Of a stretch of 64,000 bases of DNA, positions 42,774 to 52,156 are shown piece after piece. The translations under genes were made by a program, and so were the position numbers. This DNA comes from Ignavibacteria bacterium (GTDB lineage Bacteria; Bacteroidota; Ignavibacteria; Kapaibacteriales; Kapaibacteriaceae): the NCBI GenBank assembly GCA_016191145.1, contig JACPPD010000015.1:62001-126000 (forward strand), read 5' to 3'. The stretch's first letter is position 1; the number at the start of each line of letters is the position of its first letter. The notes beneath the pieces are model-generated. The model did no database searches, had not been told where the DNA came from, and saw only the letters and a list, made by a program, of their open reading frames with translations.

Positions 42774-45260
42774 GTGAATAAGATCCTCGCAATACTGCTG
42801 GCGCTGCTCCCTGCCGTTTCCCTTGCTCAAGTCCAGGTGCCTTCAAATCAGCGCGAAGGTGCGGAGCATAAAAAACAAGCCGACGAATTTTTTGAATCAC
42901 TCCATGTTGTTCCTCCGGGAATGAATTGGAGAATTGTTAACCAACATGTGCGCGATGCGCGTGTTGCGCGTATGCTGGCACGCAAGGGGGAGAGCGTACA
43001 AGCTGATACACCTCGTGTAAGCGGACTCTGGCGCGAGATTGGAAGCATCAACCAGGCTGGACGTATTGTGGCCGTGGATTTCGATGAGGCATCCGACCGT
43101 GTATGGGTAGGGGGCGATGGCGGCACAGTCTGGGTGGGAAGTACGCAAGGAAATTCCTGGAAAATTCTCAATGAGTCGCAGCGAATTAGTTATCCCAGGT
43201 TAATAAAAAATATTAGAATGGCCGATGGATCCGAACGGATTGTAGTTGTTTCCAATTCGCCTCGATCCTACATTCTGAATGAAGGCGATACTCTGTGGTC
43301 TCAGGCTGTGGGTTTGGAGGAAATGCAGCGCTGGGGATCTTTTTTCAGAGTTGTCTCCTGTCAAAGGTCCGGAAGACTCGAAATCATTGGCATTGGTAAT
43401 GAGTGGGATTACGGACCGGAATGGCGTGCCCGCGGAGTTGTTTATCGAAGTGTGGATTCCGGCGCGTCGTTCACACGCATAGCTTTTCTCGACGGTGTTC
43501 AAACTGTCTGGACGGATGGCGGCGATAACGTCAAGATTATTTATGGCGATACGATTGCAGTGTTTAAGAGCAGCGGCGAAATTGTGCCAGTGAGTGTGCT
43601 GCCCAAGCTCAATTATGTTGGGCAGAGGCTTGTTGCAGGTCAGTCTGCGCAGCAACTCATGCTTGCTCTCACCGATTCAGATTCTACACATTTTTATATT
43701 AGCTACGATGAGGGAGTTACGTGGGAGCCAAGATCGGGCGTAGGGTTTGGTCCGTTCGAGCAGCGCTCGTTTTGTCAGGTAGCTGGCGATGACCTTACGT
43801 GGCTATTTGGCGGTGTTGATGTGTATAGATCGGACGATGAAGGATATTCGTGGTCTCCCATCAATACTTGGGGAGAGTATTATGCCGATCCGTTAAATAA
43901 GCTGCACGCCGACATTCCTTCATTATCATCATTGTTAAAATCTGATGGATCGTCGTTAACGTTTCTATGCACCGATGGCGGCATCTATGTATCTACAGAT
44001 AGAGGCAAGACTGTGAGAAACATAGGTCTCCAGAATCTCAATGTGAGCCAGTACTATGGTTCGTATACAAGCCGCGACAACGTGGCTGTTGTGTCTGCCG
44101 GCGCGCAGGATCAGGGATTTCAGCGCAGCACTGTTGATACAGCCGTCGCTGCAAGAGCATTCATTCAACTGATTTCCGGAGATTATGCCAATCTCGTTTC
44201 GGGAGACAACGGACAATCACTGTTTGCTGTTTATCCCGGATTTGTATTGTACAACAGACAGGCAGAATTGGGATGGAATGCTGTAGGAAAGGATTTTGCG
44301 CACAAAAATCAGATGTGGCTTCCGCCATTAGCCGTAAATAAAAACAAGCCCGAGCAAGTTTTGTTAGGCGGCGGGACAAATTCAGTTGGTGCATTTGTGT
44401 ATCGTTATACGGACAATCGAAGCGAACTTGTAGTTGACTCACTGCCATTCGATTTCGGCGAAGGTATTGCAGATGTTCGCATCTCCACCCTTGCTGTTTC
44501 CGATGCAGATCCGAGGTATCAGTTTGTTGTTACTACTAACGGTCTCGTATGGTCGAGTAACGATTTTGGTGTTTCATGGAAGCGGTATCAGCGGCCCGAT
44601 GGTCTCGATGGGCACTACTTCAGCGGTAATGCAATTGCAACCGATGCTAACACCGCCAGCAGATTCTATGTGGGTGGTAGCGGCTATGCTGGGCCAGGTG
44701 TATATGTTTCAGCCGATGCGGGAGCATCGTTTAGCGCATTAGATGGGTTGCCGCCATCCTTGGTAATGAGTCTTGCAATCACGGATGACGGTCGGTTTCT
44801 TGCTGCCGCAACCGATGCCGGCGCATTTGTTTATGATACAACCACTCATGTCTGGACTGATATTACTGAGCTGGGAGCGCCCGATCAAACGTATTGGGAT
44901 GTTGATTGGGTAGCCCCCTTACGACTTTTCAGATTCAGCACGTATGGCAGAGGTCTTTGGGATTTCGCGCCAACATTTCCAACTTCTGTAATGCATGGTA
45001 GTTCGGGAATTACGCAGTTTAATGTGCAGGGTATTTGGAAGGGGCAGGCAGCCGCGTTGAAAATTGAGAGCGCAGTACAAACCCAAGCTACATGCGTTTA
45101 TTATGATGTGGATGGACGAAGAATACTGTCCACGGAGATTCAGCTTTCAGTGGGAACACAATTTGTTGAGGTTCCGTCTGAGGCACGGTCGGCAACGATG
45201 GCAGTGCTCATTCTCAGGGATGGAACCGTGGGCGCTTCTGTCATACCAATGAACCATTAA
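42774..45260 (+). CDS. Large exported BNR/sortilin-like beta-propeller protein, probably T9SS-sorted
   Basis: 828-aa protein beginning at GTG 42774 with a signal peptide (VNKILAILLALLPAVSLAQ). Repeated Asp-box segments (VWVGSTQGNSWKIL, YRSVDSGASFTRIAF, YISYDEGVTWEPRS, YRSDDEGYSWSPIN, YVSTDRGKTVRNIG, WSSNDFGVSWKRYQ) mark one or two multi-bladed propellers across residues ~100-730. The last ~85 residues (AAALKIESAVQTQATCVYYD, VDGRRILSTEIQLSVGTQ) look like a divergent T9SS domain. The partner or substrate is unknown. Confidence 0.8.
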   Translation: MNKILAILLALLPAVSLAQVQVPSNQREGAEHKKQADEFFESLHVVPPGMNWRIVNQHVRDARVARMLARKGESVQADTPRVSGLWREIGSINQAGRIVAVDFDEASDRVWVGGDGGTVWVGSTQGNSWKILNESQRISYPRLIKNIRMADGSERIVVVSNSPRSYILNEGDTLWSQAVGLEEMQRWGSFFRVVSCQRSGRLEIIGIGNEWDYGPEWRARGVVYRSVDSGASFTRIAFLDGVQTVWTDGGDNVKIIYGDTIAVFKSSGEIVPVSVLPKLNYVGQRLVAGQSAQQLMLALTDSDSTHFYISYDEGVTWEPRSGVGFGPFEQRSFCQVAGDDLTWLFGGVDVYRSDDEGYSWSPINTWGEYYADPLNKLHADIPSLSSLLKSDGSSLTFLCTDGGIYVSTDRGKTVRNIGLQNLNVSQYYGSYTSRDNVAVVSAGAQDQGFQRSTVDTAVAARAFIQLISGDYANLVSGDNGQSLFAVYPGFVLYNRQAELGWNAVGKDFAHKNQMWLPPLAVNKNKPEQVLLGGGTNSVGAFVYRYTDNRSELVVDSLPFDFGEGIADVRISTLAVSDADPRYQFVVTTNGLVWSSNDFGVSWKRYQRPDGLDGHYFSGNAIATDANTASRFYVGGSGYAGPGVYVSADAGASFSALDGLPPSLVMSLAITDDGRFLAAATDAGAFVYDTTTHVWTDITELGAPDQTYWDVDWVAPLRLFRFSTYGRGLWDFAPTFPTSVMHGSSGITQFNVQGIWKGQAAALKIESAVQTQATCVYYDVDGRRILSTEIQLSVGTQFVEVPSEARSATMAVLILRDGTVGASVIPMNH

Positions 45261-45262
45261 AC

Positions 45263-45292
45263 TGCGAACGTTTCGTTCGCAACTATTTTTTT
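45263..45292 (+). terminator. Intrinsic terminator after the propeller gene
   Basis: TGCGAACG (45263-45270), loop TTT, CGTTCGCA (45274-45281), then ACTATTTTTTTC. Confidence 0.88.
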
Positions 45293-45346
45293 CATTTTTA
45301 TTAGAAGTTGAGTCATGCGACGCATGTTACTTACGTGCCTTGCTGA

Positions 45347-45502
45347 TTCAGCATAGCTCTCGGTGCAGTCGACGTAGATCGATTATCAGGCAAGCTCGGA
45401 GGCAACATCGTTTCATCCGACGCTTCTCCCAACCCTGCCAGTGGATACGTTACTTTGAACCATGAACCATTTGGCATTGGAAGAATTGTTGCCGTGCGGT
45501 AA
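45347..45502 (+). pseudogene. Scrap of a T9SS-sorted protein
   Basis: After an in-frame TGA at 45344 the plus frame reads ~51 codons to TAA 45500-45502. It includes ASPNPASGYVTLNHEPFGIG, the opening of a T9SS type A sorting domain, but stops ~20 residues in rather than ~75. No start codon and no upstream gene belong to it. It probably remains from a deleted neighbour. Confidence 0.4.
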
Positions 45503-45541
45503 CACAGAGCGGAGACGTACTTAGGTTCAGTTAAAATGAGA

Positions 45542-45574
45542 AAAACGCCCGCAGATATTATCGGCGGGCGTTTT
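45542..45574 (-). terminator. Bidirectional-looking terminator, mainly for the minus-strand barrel gene
   Basis: AAAACGCCCGC (45542-45552), 11-base loop, GCGGGCGTTTT (45564-45574): a perfect 11-bp stem. Read on the minus strand it is followed by a T tract, 60 bases after the broken barrel gene's stop. Confidence 0.85.
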
Positions 45575-45633
45575 CCCATCCAACCAAACAGGACTAGTGT
45601 ACAGTTTCTACCGCACTGTGATCCTGATACCGT

Positions 45634-46253
45634 CTACCGACCATACGTGAATCCAACCTTCAACCCAATCCAGGAATACGAATTGTCGTCCCCACCAGCA
45701 AGGTTGGTGCCTGAATCAAATGCGGCATTATAGTCAACCTGAACATCGAGCGACGACTTTCTATCCATTCTAAATTTCAACTCCAGCCCGGGCATTAGGC
45801 CAAAATGTGTTGTGCTGTTGTTGTAAGTATACATACCAATTTCCATCCAAGACGCCATGAAGTACATCCCTGCACCCAGCGTCATGTAGGGCTGTATCCT
45901 GTCGATGGGACCTGCAAGGTTATCTGTTGCAGTCAACATCAGCGAAACGGCACTAAACTAACAATGCGTAGCTGAGTTCCGAACACTGCACCCTGCGGGA
46001 GCTGTTGCGTACGGTCGCGATACAGCGCATCAAAGCGTTGCCACCCGCTGGTTACACCCACGTAGTTGAAGTCGTCCATTCTGTATTGAATGCTCACTCC
46101 AAAACCAGTCCACGAAAACCGTTCGATGTAATCGCCGAGGTTTCCGGTACCCGATGCAGTTGTATAACTGATGTTGGTATTCCAATCATGAGCTGCGGAG
46201 GCGGAGCCGGTAAGCGCGGCGAAAATACACAAGAGACCAAGAATTTTTTTCAT
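45634..46253 (-). pseudogene. Outer-membrane beta-barrel protein, broken by a frameshift
   Basis: The first part (ATG 46253, AGGA eight bases upstream, signal MKKILGLLCIFAALTGSASA) reads to a TGA at 45939-45941, ending LRIVSLVPFR. The second part continues in another frame from the overlapping ATG (TGATG) as MLTATDNLAGPIDRIQPYMT and ends GLKVGFTYGR. Together they give a ~205-aa small barrel with alternating strands and an aromatic end, so one base has been lost or misread near 45940. Translational coupling of two proteins is the less likely alternative. Confidence 0.65.
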
Positions 46254-46267
46254 GTTCCGCATCCTGA

Positions 46268-46915
46268 TTACTGTTCGGTAAGAACTAAATAAGGTGATTG
46301 TCTAAACATTTGTTGAACGGCGTTCGAGATAATCGCAGCATTGTCGGCTTCACTGGAGCTGAGCAAACCGTTGCTGGAACCGATCCATAAGGGTCTCAGT
46401 TGCAGTGAATCCGCAGCAGTCGATGGAAGTTGAACTCCATCCATCTGCAAAAACAGCGAGCCGGTAGAATACGAATACGTATACCCACCGTATGCCGGGT
46501 AATATGGATACCCCCAGCCCGGATAGCCCCACCATCCTCCATAGCCATACCATGGATACCACGAATAGTAGTAGCCCCATGTAGTAGATGAGCTTGCAGT
46601 AATCCTTACAGTGGTGGCTGGCGGCGCTCCAACTGTGTCTGTTATTCTAACCCATCCGTAACTGTCAAGCAAGCCGGCAACTCCGCTGAGTAATCGCTGA
46701 TCATACTTTCGTGTGATTTCGTCGATAGTGACGACGCTGGAGTCTACCAAGTGATGAACAGTGTCAAAGAGATAATATGTTCTCAGGTCGTTGAAATTCT
46801 GCGACGTGTCATATATCGTAACAACGGTACGGTAATCTTCCACGGATGTACGGTAATCCGGTTTACATGATGCAACAATTCCAAGAGCATGAAGAGTAGG
46901 AATAATGTACTTCAT
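46268..46915 (-). CDS. DUF4136-type lipoprotein
   Basis: 215-aa protein with a short lipoprotein signal ending ALGIVASC. Residues ~25-215 follow the DUF4136 layout (VVTIYDTSQNFNDLRTYYLF at the start, NAVQQMFRQSPYLV near the end). The middle has an unusual Gly/Tyr/Trp-rich run, WYPWYGYGGWWGYPGWGYPY, then more of the same. It is likely anchored in the outer membrane; its function is unknown. It lies 15 bases before the barrel gene and is intact, unlike both flanking barrel genes. Confidence 0.75.
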   Translation of the reverse strand: MKYIIPTLHALGIVASCKPDYRTSVEDYRTVVTIYDTSQNFNDLRTYYLFDTVHHLVDSSVVTIDEITRKYDQRLLSGVAGLLDSYGWVRITDTVGAPPATTVRITASSSTTWGYYYSWYPWYGYGGWWGYPGWGYPYYPAYGGYTYSYSTGSLFLQMDGVQLPSTAADSLQLRPLWIGSSNGLLSSSEADNAAIISNAVQQMFRQSPYLVLTEQ

Positions 46916-46944
46916 TGTAGGTTTTCTCTCGTTGTTTACATTTT

Positions 46945-47648
46945 TTACATCATAATAAATAATCCGCCCGATAATTCTCCCTCGAGCGTCCCCGTACCGC
47001 TAACGCCAGTCCCGCAGCCGCCTCCGCTACAGTAAAATGCCAGGCTGCCAAAGTATATAGGCAGGATAAGTCTTCCCTGAAGGCGCAGGCCAATTCTATC
47101 ACTGATGAAAAGTTTTGCTCCGCCGAGACCCGACACTGCAAAAAATGTGTTCGTCTGATATTGGTTTCTTTCCGGATCATAAATACCAAGACCCAACTGA
47201 CCGCCCAAATAAAGGTGCTCCCTTAGCTTTTCTAAATGTTTTTAATGTACCAAGCTGAATATAATTTGTAGAAAGGTTATCCAGGCTTACCGTTGTCTCG
47301 GGATTGAACCCGGTGTAGTACTGAGCTAACATTTCACCGGAGCAATACATGTAAGAAATTTCAAAAAGAATATCTCACAAATATGCAAAGTCGATCGCTC
47401 CACCGTACCATTCAAAACCGGTACTGGTGATGTCGGCCTCGTAGGTTCGAACTAAGGCTTCAAACGAATAGCCTGCCTGAGCGCTCACGTATATTTTATG
47501 GGTGGGCGGTGCTGGGTCTCTCAAATCAGGCTGACCGTTGAACTGAGCTGATATAATGACCGTCCTCAAGCATCAACATCGTAACAGCGCATAGTAACAA
47601 TGGTGTGAACGTTAAGAAAGCCTTTGATTGAACGTGAGAATTAGACAA
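46945..47648 (-). pseudogene. Second outer-membrane beta-barrel gene, multiply broken
   Basis: Three pieces in sequence make one barrel protein. A hydrophobic signal (KAFLTFTPLLLCAVTM) lies in one frame. After a shift near 47545, SAQFNGQPDLRDPAPP to GGAIDFAYL lies in another; this frame has a TGA at 47375-47377 but continues past it (DILFEISYMYCSGEMLAQYY). After a further shift near 47215, EHLYLGGQLGLGIYDPERN runs to the end LSGGLFIMM. Two frameshifts and a nonsense codon argue for real decay. The start is uncertain (TTG 47648 is one option). Confidence 0.65.
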
Positions 47649-47703
47649 CTAAGTCGTATTCAAACAATTTAATAGATAATGAAATCACTCCCTTCAAAAA
47701 ATC

Positions 47704-47782
47704 ATTGAGGAATGTACATTGAATGAGGAGTATTCATTGATCAATGATGGGTATACATTAATCAATGAGGAGTATTCATTTG
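47704..47782. repeat. Imperfect tandem repeat spanning the end of the TonB receptor gene
   Basis: Three to four units of about 18-21 bp built on TGAGGAGTATTCATT (plus strand), with TCAATGA joints. The last unit encodes the final residues MNTPH and the stop codon of the receptor gene. Confidence 0.7.
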
Positions 47783-50608
47783 AGGATCGCTCAAGGATTT
47801 TAAATCATAAGTAAAGGTAAGCATAGCATAACGCGTGATTACACTTGATTGCGAGTCCTCTACATAAATGTCGTTTACAGACCGACCCACATTATCATTT
47901 TGTCGTAATAAATCAAAAACCGTAATCCTCAACTCGCCAGCATTGTTATCAAAGAAACGATACCCAAGGCCGGCATTCCATACTGTGTAGACTCTATCAT
48001 AGTCTGGACCGAGCCCGGTATAAAATGTGTTGCTTACATCGGTACTGCAAGCCACCGCGCCAATATTCCAGATCAATCTGCCGCTTGCATTGTGGGTGAA
48101 ATAGTTTGCATTTCTCTCTCGCTGAAGTGAATTCACTACGATGTTGTACTGTCCATCATAAGAAGCGATGATATCGACATCTTCGGAAATGTTGGAACTG
48201 AGAAAAAACCCTGCTCGAACAACTGTTGTGTTGGCAAAATTTTCAAAACCGTTAACCAATCCCGGAACTCTTGAATAATTGATGCCTGTGTTAAGGTTCA
48301 CATTGCTTGGAATAAATGATATCGGTATGCCATAAGAAAAACGTGAGCGAATAGAGATGTATCCATCGAGATTCTGCGGCGCTGTTATCTGTGCCCCTGG
48401 TGGCAGCAGTATGCCGTTAACTGTAGTGTCGGCAGCAGTTACAACGGACGTTGAACCAATGTAATCGTTTGTAAGCGATATCGAGACAAACGCAAACATG
48501 GAGCGGTTGCTCATCCAATCCGAATTAATAAATCGCAGGCTCAAATTGTGAGTGTAGTCCTGAACAAGATTGGGATTGCCCAGCTTTAGTTGAATTGGAT
48601 TGGTGTTGTCGACTACGTTTTGAAGTTGTGATACACTAGGCGGCGACGTCGATGTACTGTATCGCAGCCTAATGTTACTGCTCCGAGAAAATTTTTGCTG
48701 CCACATGGCCGATGGCAGGACGTTATTAAATGTTCGTACAATTCTATCCGAAGCTGGAAATAAAGCTTGACCTGTGAGATCTGCGAACTGATATGCGGCG
48801 CCTGCAGTAATAATTGTGTTTTCACCCTGCCATCGGTATAATGCCTGAGTGCGCTGAGTGGTGTACGTGTTTTTAAAATTATTTGTCAGCAGTGTGTCAG
48901 TTGTTGAGTACGATCCGGTTGTAGAATTGAACGATGACGTCAGTTTATCGGATGTCGATTGTGTTACAGATGGCGTGTATGAAACCTGGAGAAGTCCATC
49001 TTTAAATATGGGTTCTGTCCATGCCACTGTTCCGGAATACGTGGAGGACTTTACTCGTTGCGTTGAGATCTGATCTAAAGCGAAGACAGAATCGATTCCT
49101 GAAAATTCATTCGACGATACTAAATCGCCGTTAGATGTACCGGAGTTGGCATCTGTGTTAACGGTGAAGGCAACGTTTCTTCCATCGTTGCCAAAGCGAT
49201 GCCGAAAGGTTAGCGAACCGCTTCCAACAATGCCAAGATTGAGGATTGAGTTGTTTGTCTGCGTTGTGCTCAACAACACACCTTTGTTTGAAGTCTCGCC
49301 AAACGAACCAGTAAAGGACGATCCATCCTGCAGAGTAAATCGGGGTGCAAGGATCAGCGAATTAAGTGAATCTATTGTTGCTTCGACTCTCAAATTCAGT
49401 CTGTGAACTCTGTTAAGCGATACTGCATCGTTACGTTCAGTATAGAATTGATCCTTTGGCGTTACATAGTCCCTGTTTAGCGAACTTTTGTTCCCATTAT
49501 CGGCATAGTTAAAGAAGTACGATCCCGAAAGGTTTACATCGTCGCCGATGGCATTACTGTAGTTGGTTCCCAGAGCATGCGTTGTGGTGACGCCATTTTG
49601 TTGGCTGACAAACAAATTTCCGAAATCACCTCTGCCGCCAAATCCGCTGCCAGAACGTGATGTTATCATTCGTTGCCCCGCCGACGATGAAGCGAACCGA
49701 TTGACTAGACGCCCCGCTGGTCCGCCGATGCCCATAGACCCAACAATATCCTGCGCCGAGAAATTCTGCTGGTTAATGTTGTTGGAAAGACCGAGTACAA
49801 CAAGGCGTTGTGGTCCGTCGAAGTAATTGAACGTTGCACCGGCAGCATAACGCTCCTGACTTCCATACCCTCCGTAGAATTTTCCAAATTCACCCTTCCG
49901 GCGCTCTCGTTTAGTAATAAGATTTATGGTCTTCTGTGTATTACCGTCGTCGAAGCCGGAAAACATCGACATGTCCGACCCTCTATCATACACCTGAACT
50001 CTATCCACCATGTCTGCCGGAACATTGCGCAGTGTTGAACTCGGATCATCGCCAAAAAATTCTCGTCCATCAACCAATACTCTTCTTACATCTTCTCCAT
50101 GCGCCGTTACCGTGCCCCCTTCAACATTCACGCCAGGCATTTTCTTTACTAAATCTTCGGCGGATGCGTTAACGTTTGTTTTATATGCCTTGCTATTGTA
50201 TTCAGTGGTATCGCCTTTTACTTGGACAGCCGCGGCATCGGCCTCGACGTTGATTGTCTTTGTGCTAACGGTATCTTGCTGCAGTGCAATTGTTCCTAAG
50301 TCGACATTGGATGATCGGATAAATATCGTCGATGAATATTTGCGAAAGCCAATGAACGATATTGATAGGCGCCATGGTCCAGGCGGCACGTTCTTGATAG
50401 CAAAGGAACCTGATTTCGCTGTAATTGCCCCGAACTTTATTGTGGAGTCCTGCGGTGATGCAAGGACTACAGTCGTACCCTGTAAAGGTGATTTATTGGC
50501 AGCATCTATCACGCGACCCTGAACATCCTCATTTGCAGAAGCGTGTGTATAGGCAACGACGAAGATTATGGATGTGAAAAGTATTAACGTTCTACTTAAC
50601 GTCGGCAT
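47762..50608 (-). CDS. TonB-dependent receptor / outer-membrane barrel with CarboxypepD_reg-like domain
   Basis: 948-aa protein. I place the start at ATG 50608, which begins the signal MPTLSRTLILFTSIIFVVAY; the frame is open to 50683. An N-terminal carboxypeptidase-regulatory-like domain (VQGRVIDAANKSPLQGTTVV) precedes a plug (KMPGVNVEGG, RRVLVDGREFFGDDPS) and a large barrel of the outer-membrane beta-barrel 3 type. The substrate is unknown. It lies 110 bases downstream of nosY on the same strand, so it might be read with the nos operon; a copper or siderophore link is only a guess. The tail overlaps a tandem repeat. Confidence 0.88.
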   Translation of the reverse strand: MPTLSRTLILFTSIIFVVAYTHASANEDVQGRVIDAANKSPLQGTTVVLASPQDSTIKFGAITAKSGSFAIKNVPPGPWRLSISFIGFRKYSSTIFIRSSNVDLGTIALQQDTVSTKTINVEADAAAVQVKGDTTEYNSKAYKTNVNASAEDLVKKMPGVNVEGGTVTAHGEDVRRVLVDGREFFGDDPSSTLRNVPADMVDRVQVYDRGSDMSMFSGFDDGNTQKTINLITKRERRKGEFGKFYGGYGSQERYAAGATFNYFDGPQRLVVLGLSNNINQQNFSAQDIVGSMGIGGPAGRLVNRFASSSAGQRMITSRSGSGFGGRGDFGNLFVSQQNGVTTTHALGTNYSNAIGDDVNLSGSYFFNYADNGNKSSLNRDYVTPKDQFYTERNDAVSLNRVHRLNLRVEATIDSLNSLILAPRFTLQDGSSFTGSFGETSNKGVLLSTTQTNNSILNLGIVGSGSLTFRHRFGNDGRNVAFTVNTDANSGTSNGDLVSSNEFSGIDSVFALDQISTQRVKSSTYSGTVAWTEPIFKDGLLQVSYTPSVTQSTSDKLTSSFNSTTGSYSTTDTLLTNNFKNTYTTQRTQALYRWQGENTIITAGAAYQFADLTGQALFPASDRIVRTFNNVLPSAMWQQKFSRSSNIRLRYSTSTSPPSVSQLQNVVDNTNPIQLKLGNPNLVQDYTHNLSLRFINSDWMSNRSMFAFVSISLTNDYIGSTSVVTAADTTVNGILLPPGAQITAPQNLDGYISIRSRFSYGIPISFIPSNVNLNTGINYSRVPGLVNGFENFANTTVVRAGFFLSSNISEDVDIIASYDGQYNIVVNSLQRERNANYFTHNASGRLIWNIGAVACSTDVSNTFYTGLGPDYDRVYTVWNAGLGYRFFDNNAGELRITVFDLLRQNDNVGRSVNDIYVEDSQSSVITRYAMLTFTYDLKSLSDPQMNTPH

Positions 50609-50717
50609 GAAGTAGGGGTCTTGTGGCAGAATTGCCCCCAAACGCATTGAACATGCAAAAAGTTTAAGAGCGGAGACTGACAAGAGCTGATTGTAAGATA
50701 ACGCACACGCTTTCGGT

Positions 50718-51488
50718 TTACCAGTCCTTGTTGTTAAAGCTCCTTAAACCGACTCCGAAGGGGATAGCGATCCACAGAAGAAGGGACATAGCCGAAAGCA
50801 TTACTCCGAAACCGCTTCCAAAAAATTTTTGAACAACCGCACCTGTATATCCCATCAACGCTGCATAGTCGACAGTGAGCATAACGGCAATCCGTGCAAG
50901 GTCTATCGGATTGAGAATAACCATTGCAATTGTTGGCTGCTCCATGGGATAATCCTGGAACATGACCGTTATCACAAGAAGAACACCATCATAAATAACC
51001 GTAAAGAACAGCCAGAGGATGAATGCGAGCCCCATGCCTGCAGCTTTGTCGTTAATAACAATGCCAAGGTAGAATGCGATCGATGTAAACACGAACGTCA
51101 AGGCAGCGCCAGTTGTAAGTAGTGTGACAATTGCCGGCGAAAACGCTGCTGCATGTATAAATGCCGGAATACCTACGCCTAACAGAAAGGAGCATACAAA
51201 TGGTATGGCTACTCCCAGGTACAGAGCGCAGAACACCGTTGAGCGGCGAACTGGCTGCGTTAGAATGAGTTCAATAAAATCGCGGCTGTTGTGCAAATGC
51301 AAGGTGCCGAACATTATCGAAGCAAGAGGTATCAACAAAAACACAACGTTCATCAATCCAACGATGGTTTTGGCTTCGCCTGCAGTGAAAAACAACAAGC
51401 CTTCCGTCACCGCAAAAAAGAATAGGAAGTACAGCAGAACCCATCGTCCTCTGGATATATCGCGGAGCACATATTTCAGGAGCCTCAT
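50718..51488 (-). CDS. nosY: NosY, ABC-2 type permease of the nos system
   Basis: 256-aa membrane protein with six helices and the ABC-2 permease layout (DISRGRWVLLYFLFFFAVTE, NSRDFIELILTQPVRRS). With NosF it forms the transporter that, together with NosD, supplies sulfur for the CuZ cluster of NosZ. ATG 51488 overlaps the nosF stop as TGATG; GTG 51491 is also in frame. It is the last gene of the operon. Confidence 0.9.
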   Translation of the reverse strand: MRLLKYVLRDISRGRWVLLYFLFFFAVTEGLLFFTAGEAKTIVGLMNVVFLLIPLASIMFGTLHLHNSRDFIELILTQPVRRSTVFCALYLGVAIPFVCSFLLGVGIPAFIHAAAFSPAIVTLLTTGAALTFVFTSIAFYLGIVINDKAAGMGLAFILWLFFTVIYDGVLLVITVMFQDYPMEQPTIAMVILNPIDLARIAVMLTVDYAALMGYTGAVVQKFFGSGFGVMLSAMSLLLWIAIPFGVGLRSFNNKDW

Positions 51489-52156
51489 CACCGAAGCACC
51501 TCTAGTTGTTGGCGAATCGAGGATACGCTGCCTTCGTGAATTACCATCCCTTCGTGGAGAAACACTGCACGATCGGCAAGTTCTTCGATCTCGGCAATGA
51601 TGTGCGATGTAATAATCACTGCAGCGCCTCTAATTTTAGCGGCCTCGATCTGGTCCTTCATTTGTTGCGATGCAACCGGGTCGAGTCCAGCTGTCGGCTC
51701 GTCGAGAAGTAACGAATGAGGACTGAACATTAGAGCGACAACTGCCCCAACTTTTTGTCGCGTGCCGCCGCTCAGTGTACGCATCGGTTTGTTGAGGTGA
51801 GGTTTTAAATCGAAGGCGTTTATTAGTGTGTCCGAAGTGTCGGCAGTGCGTTCCCGCAGCCCCTTAACCATGTCAATCACTTCTCGTGCCTTGAGATTAT
51901 CCGGATAGCGTGCAATCTGAGCCATGTAGCCTATATCTGCGTGGCAGCGAACATCGGTGAGTGCATTGAATCCGTTGATGACTACTGATCCCTCGGTTGG
52001 CTTTACCAGACCCAGAATACATTTCATCAGGGTTGATTTGCCAGATCCGTTCGGTCCGATTATAGCAGTAACAGTGCCTGGGCGAAACTCAAGAGATAGG
52101 TTGTTGAGTACCGTGTGTTTACCGAAGCGCTTTGTTAGATGATCGATTACTATCAT
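51488..52156 (-). CDS. nosF: NosF, ABC transporter ATP-binding protein
   Basis: 222-aa ATPase with Walker A IGPNGSGKSTLMK, signature LSGGTRQKVG, Walker B LLLDEPTAGLDP and switch His in VIITSHI. Its place between nosD and nosY assigns it to NosDFY. ATGA overlap with nosD. Confidence 0.93.
   Translation of the reverse strand: MIVIDHLTKRFGKHTVLNNLSLEFRPGTVTAIIGPNGSGKSTLMKCILGLVKPTEGSVVINGFNALTDVRCHADIGYMAQIARYPDNLKAREVIDMVKGLRERTADTSDTLINAFDLKPHLNKPMRTLSGGTRQKVGAVVALMFSPHSLLLDEPTAGLDPVASQQMKDQIEAAKIRGAAVIITSHIIAEIEELADRAVFLHEGMVIHEGSVSSIRQQLEVLR

Noticed and set aside
45939..46262. The two halves of the first barrel gene as two separate real genes coupled by TGATG
   Set aside because: Neither half alone makes a complete barrel, while together they make one of normal size; a frameshift is simpler.
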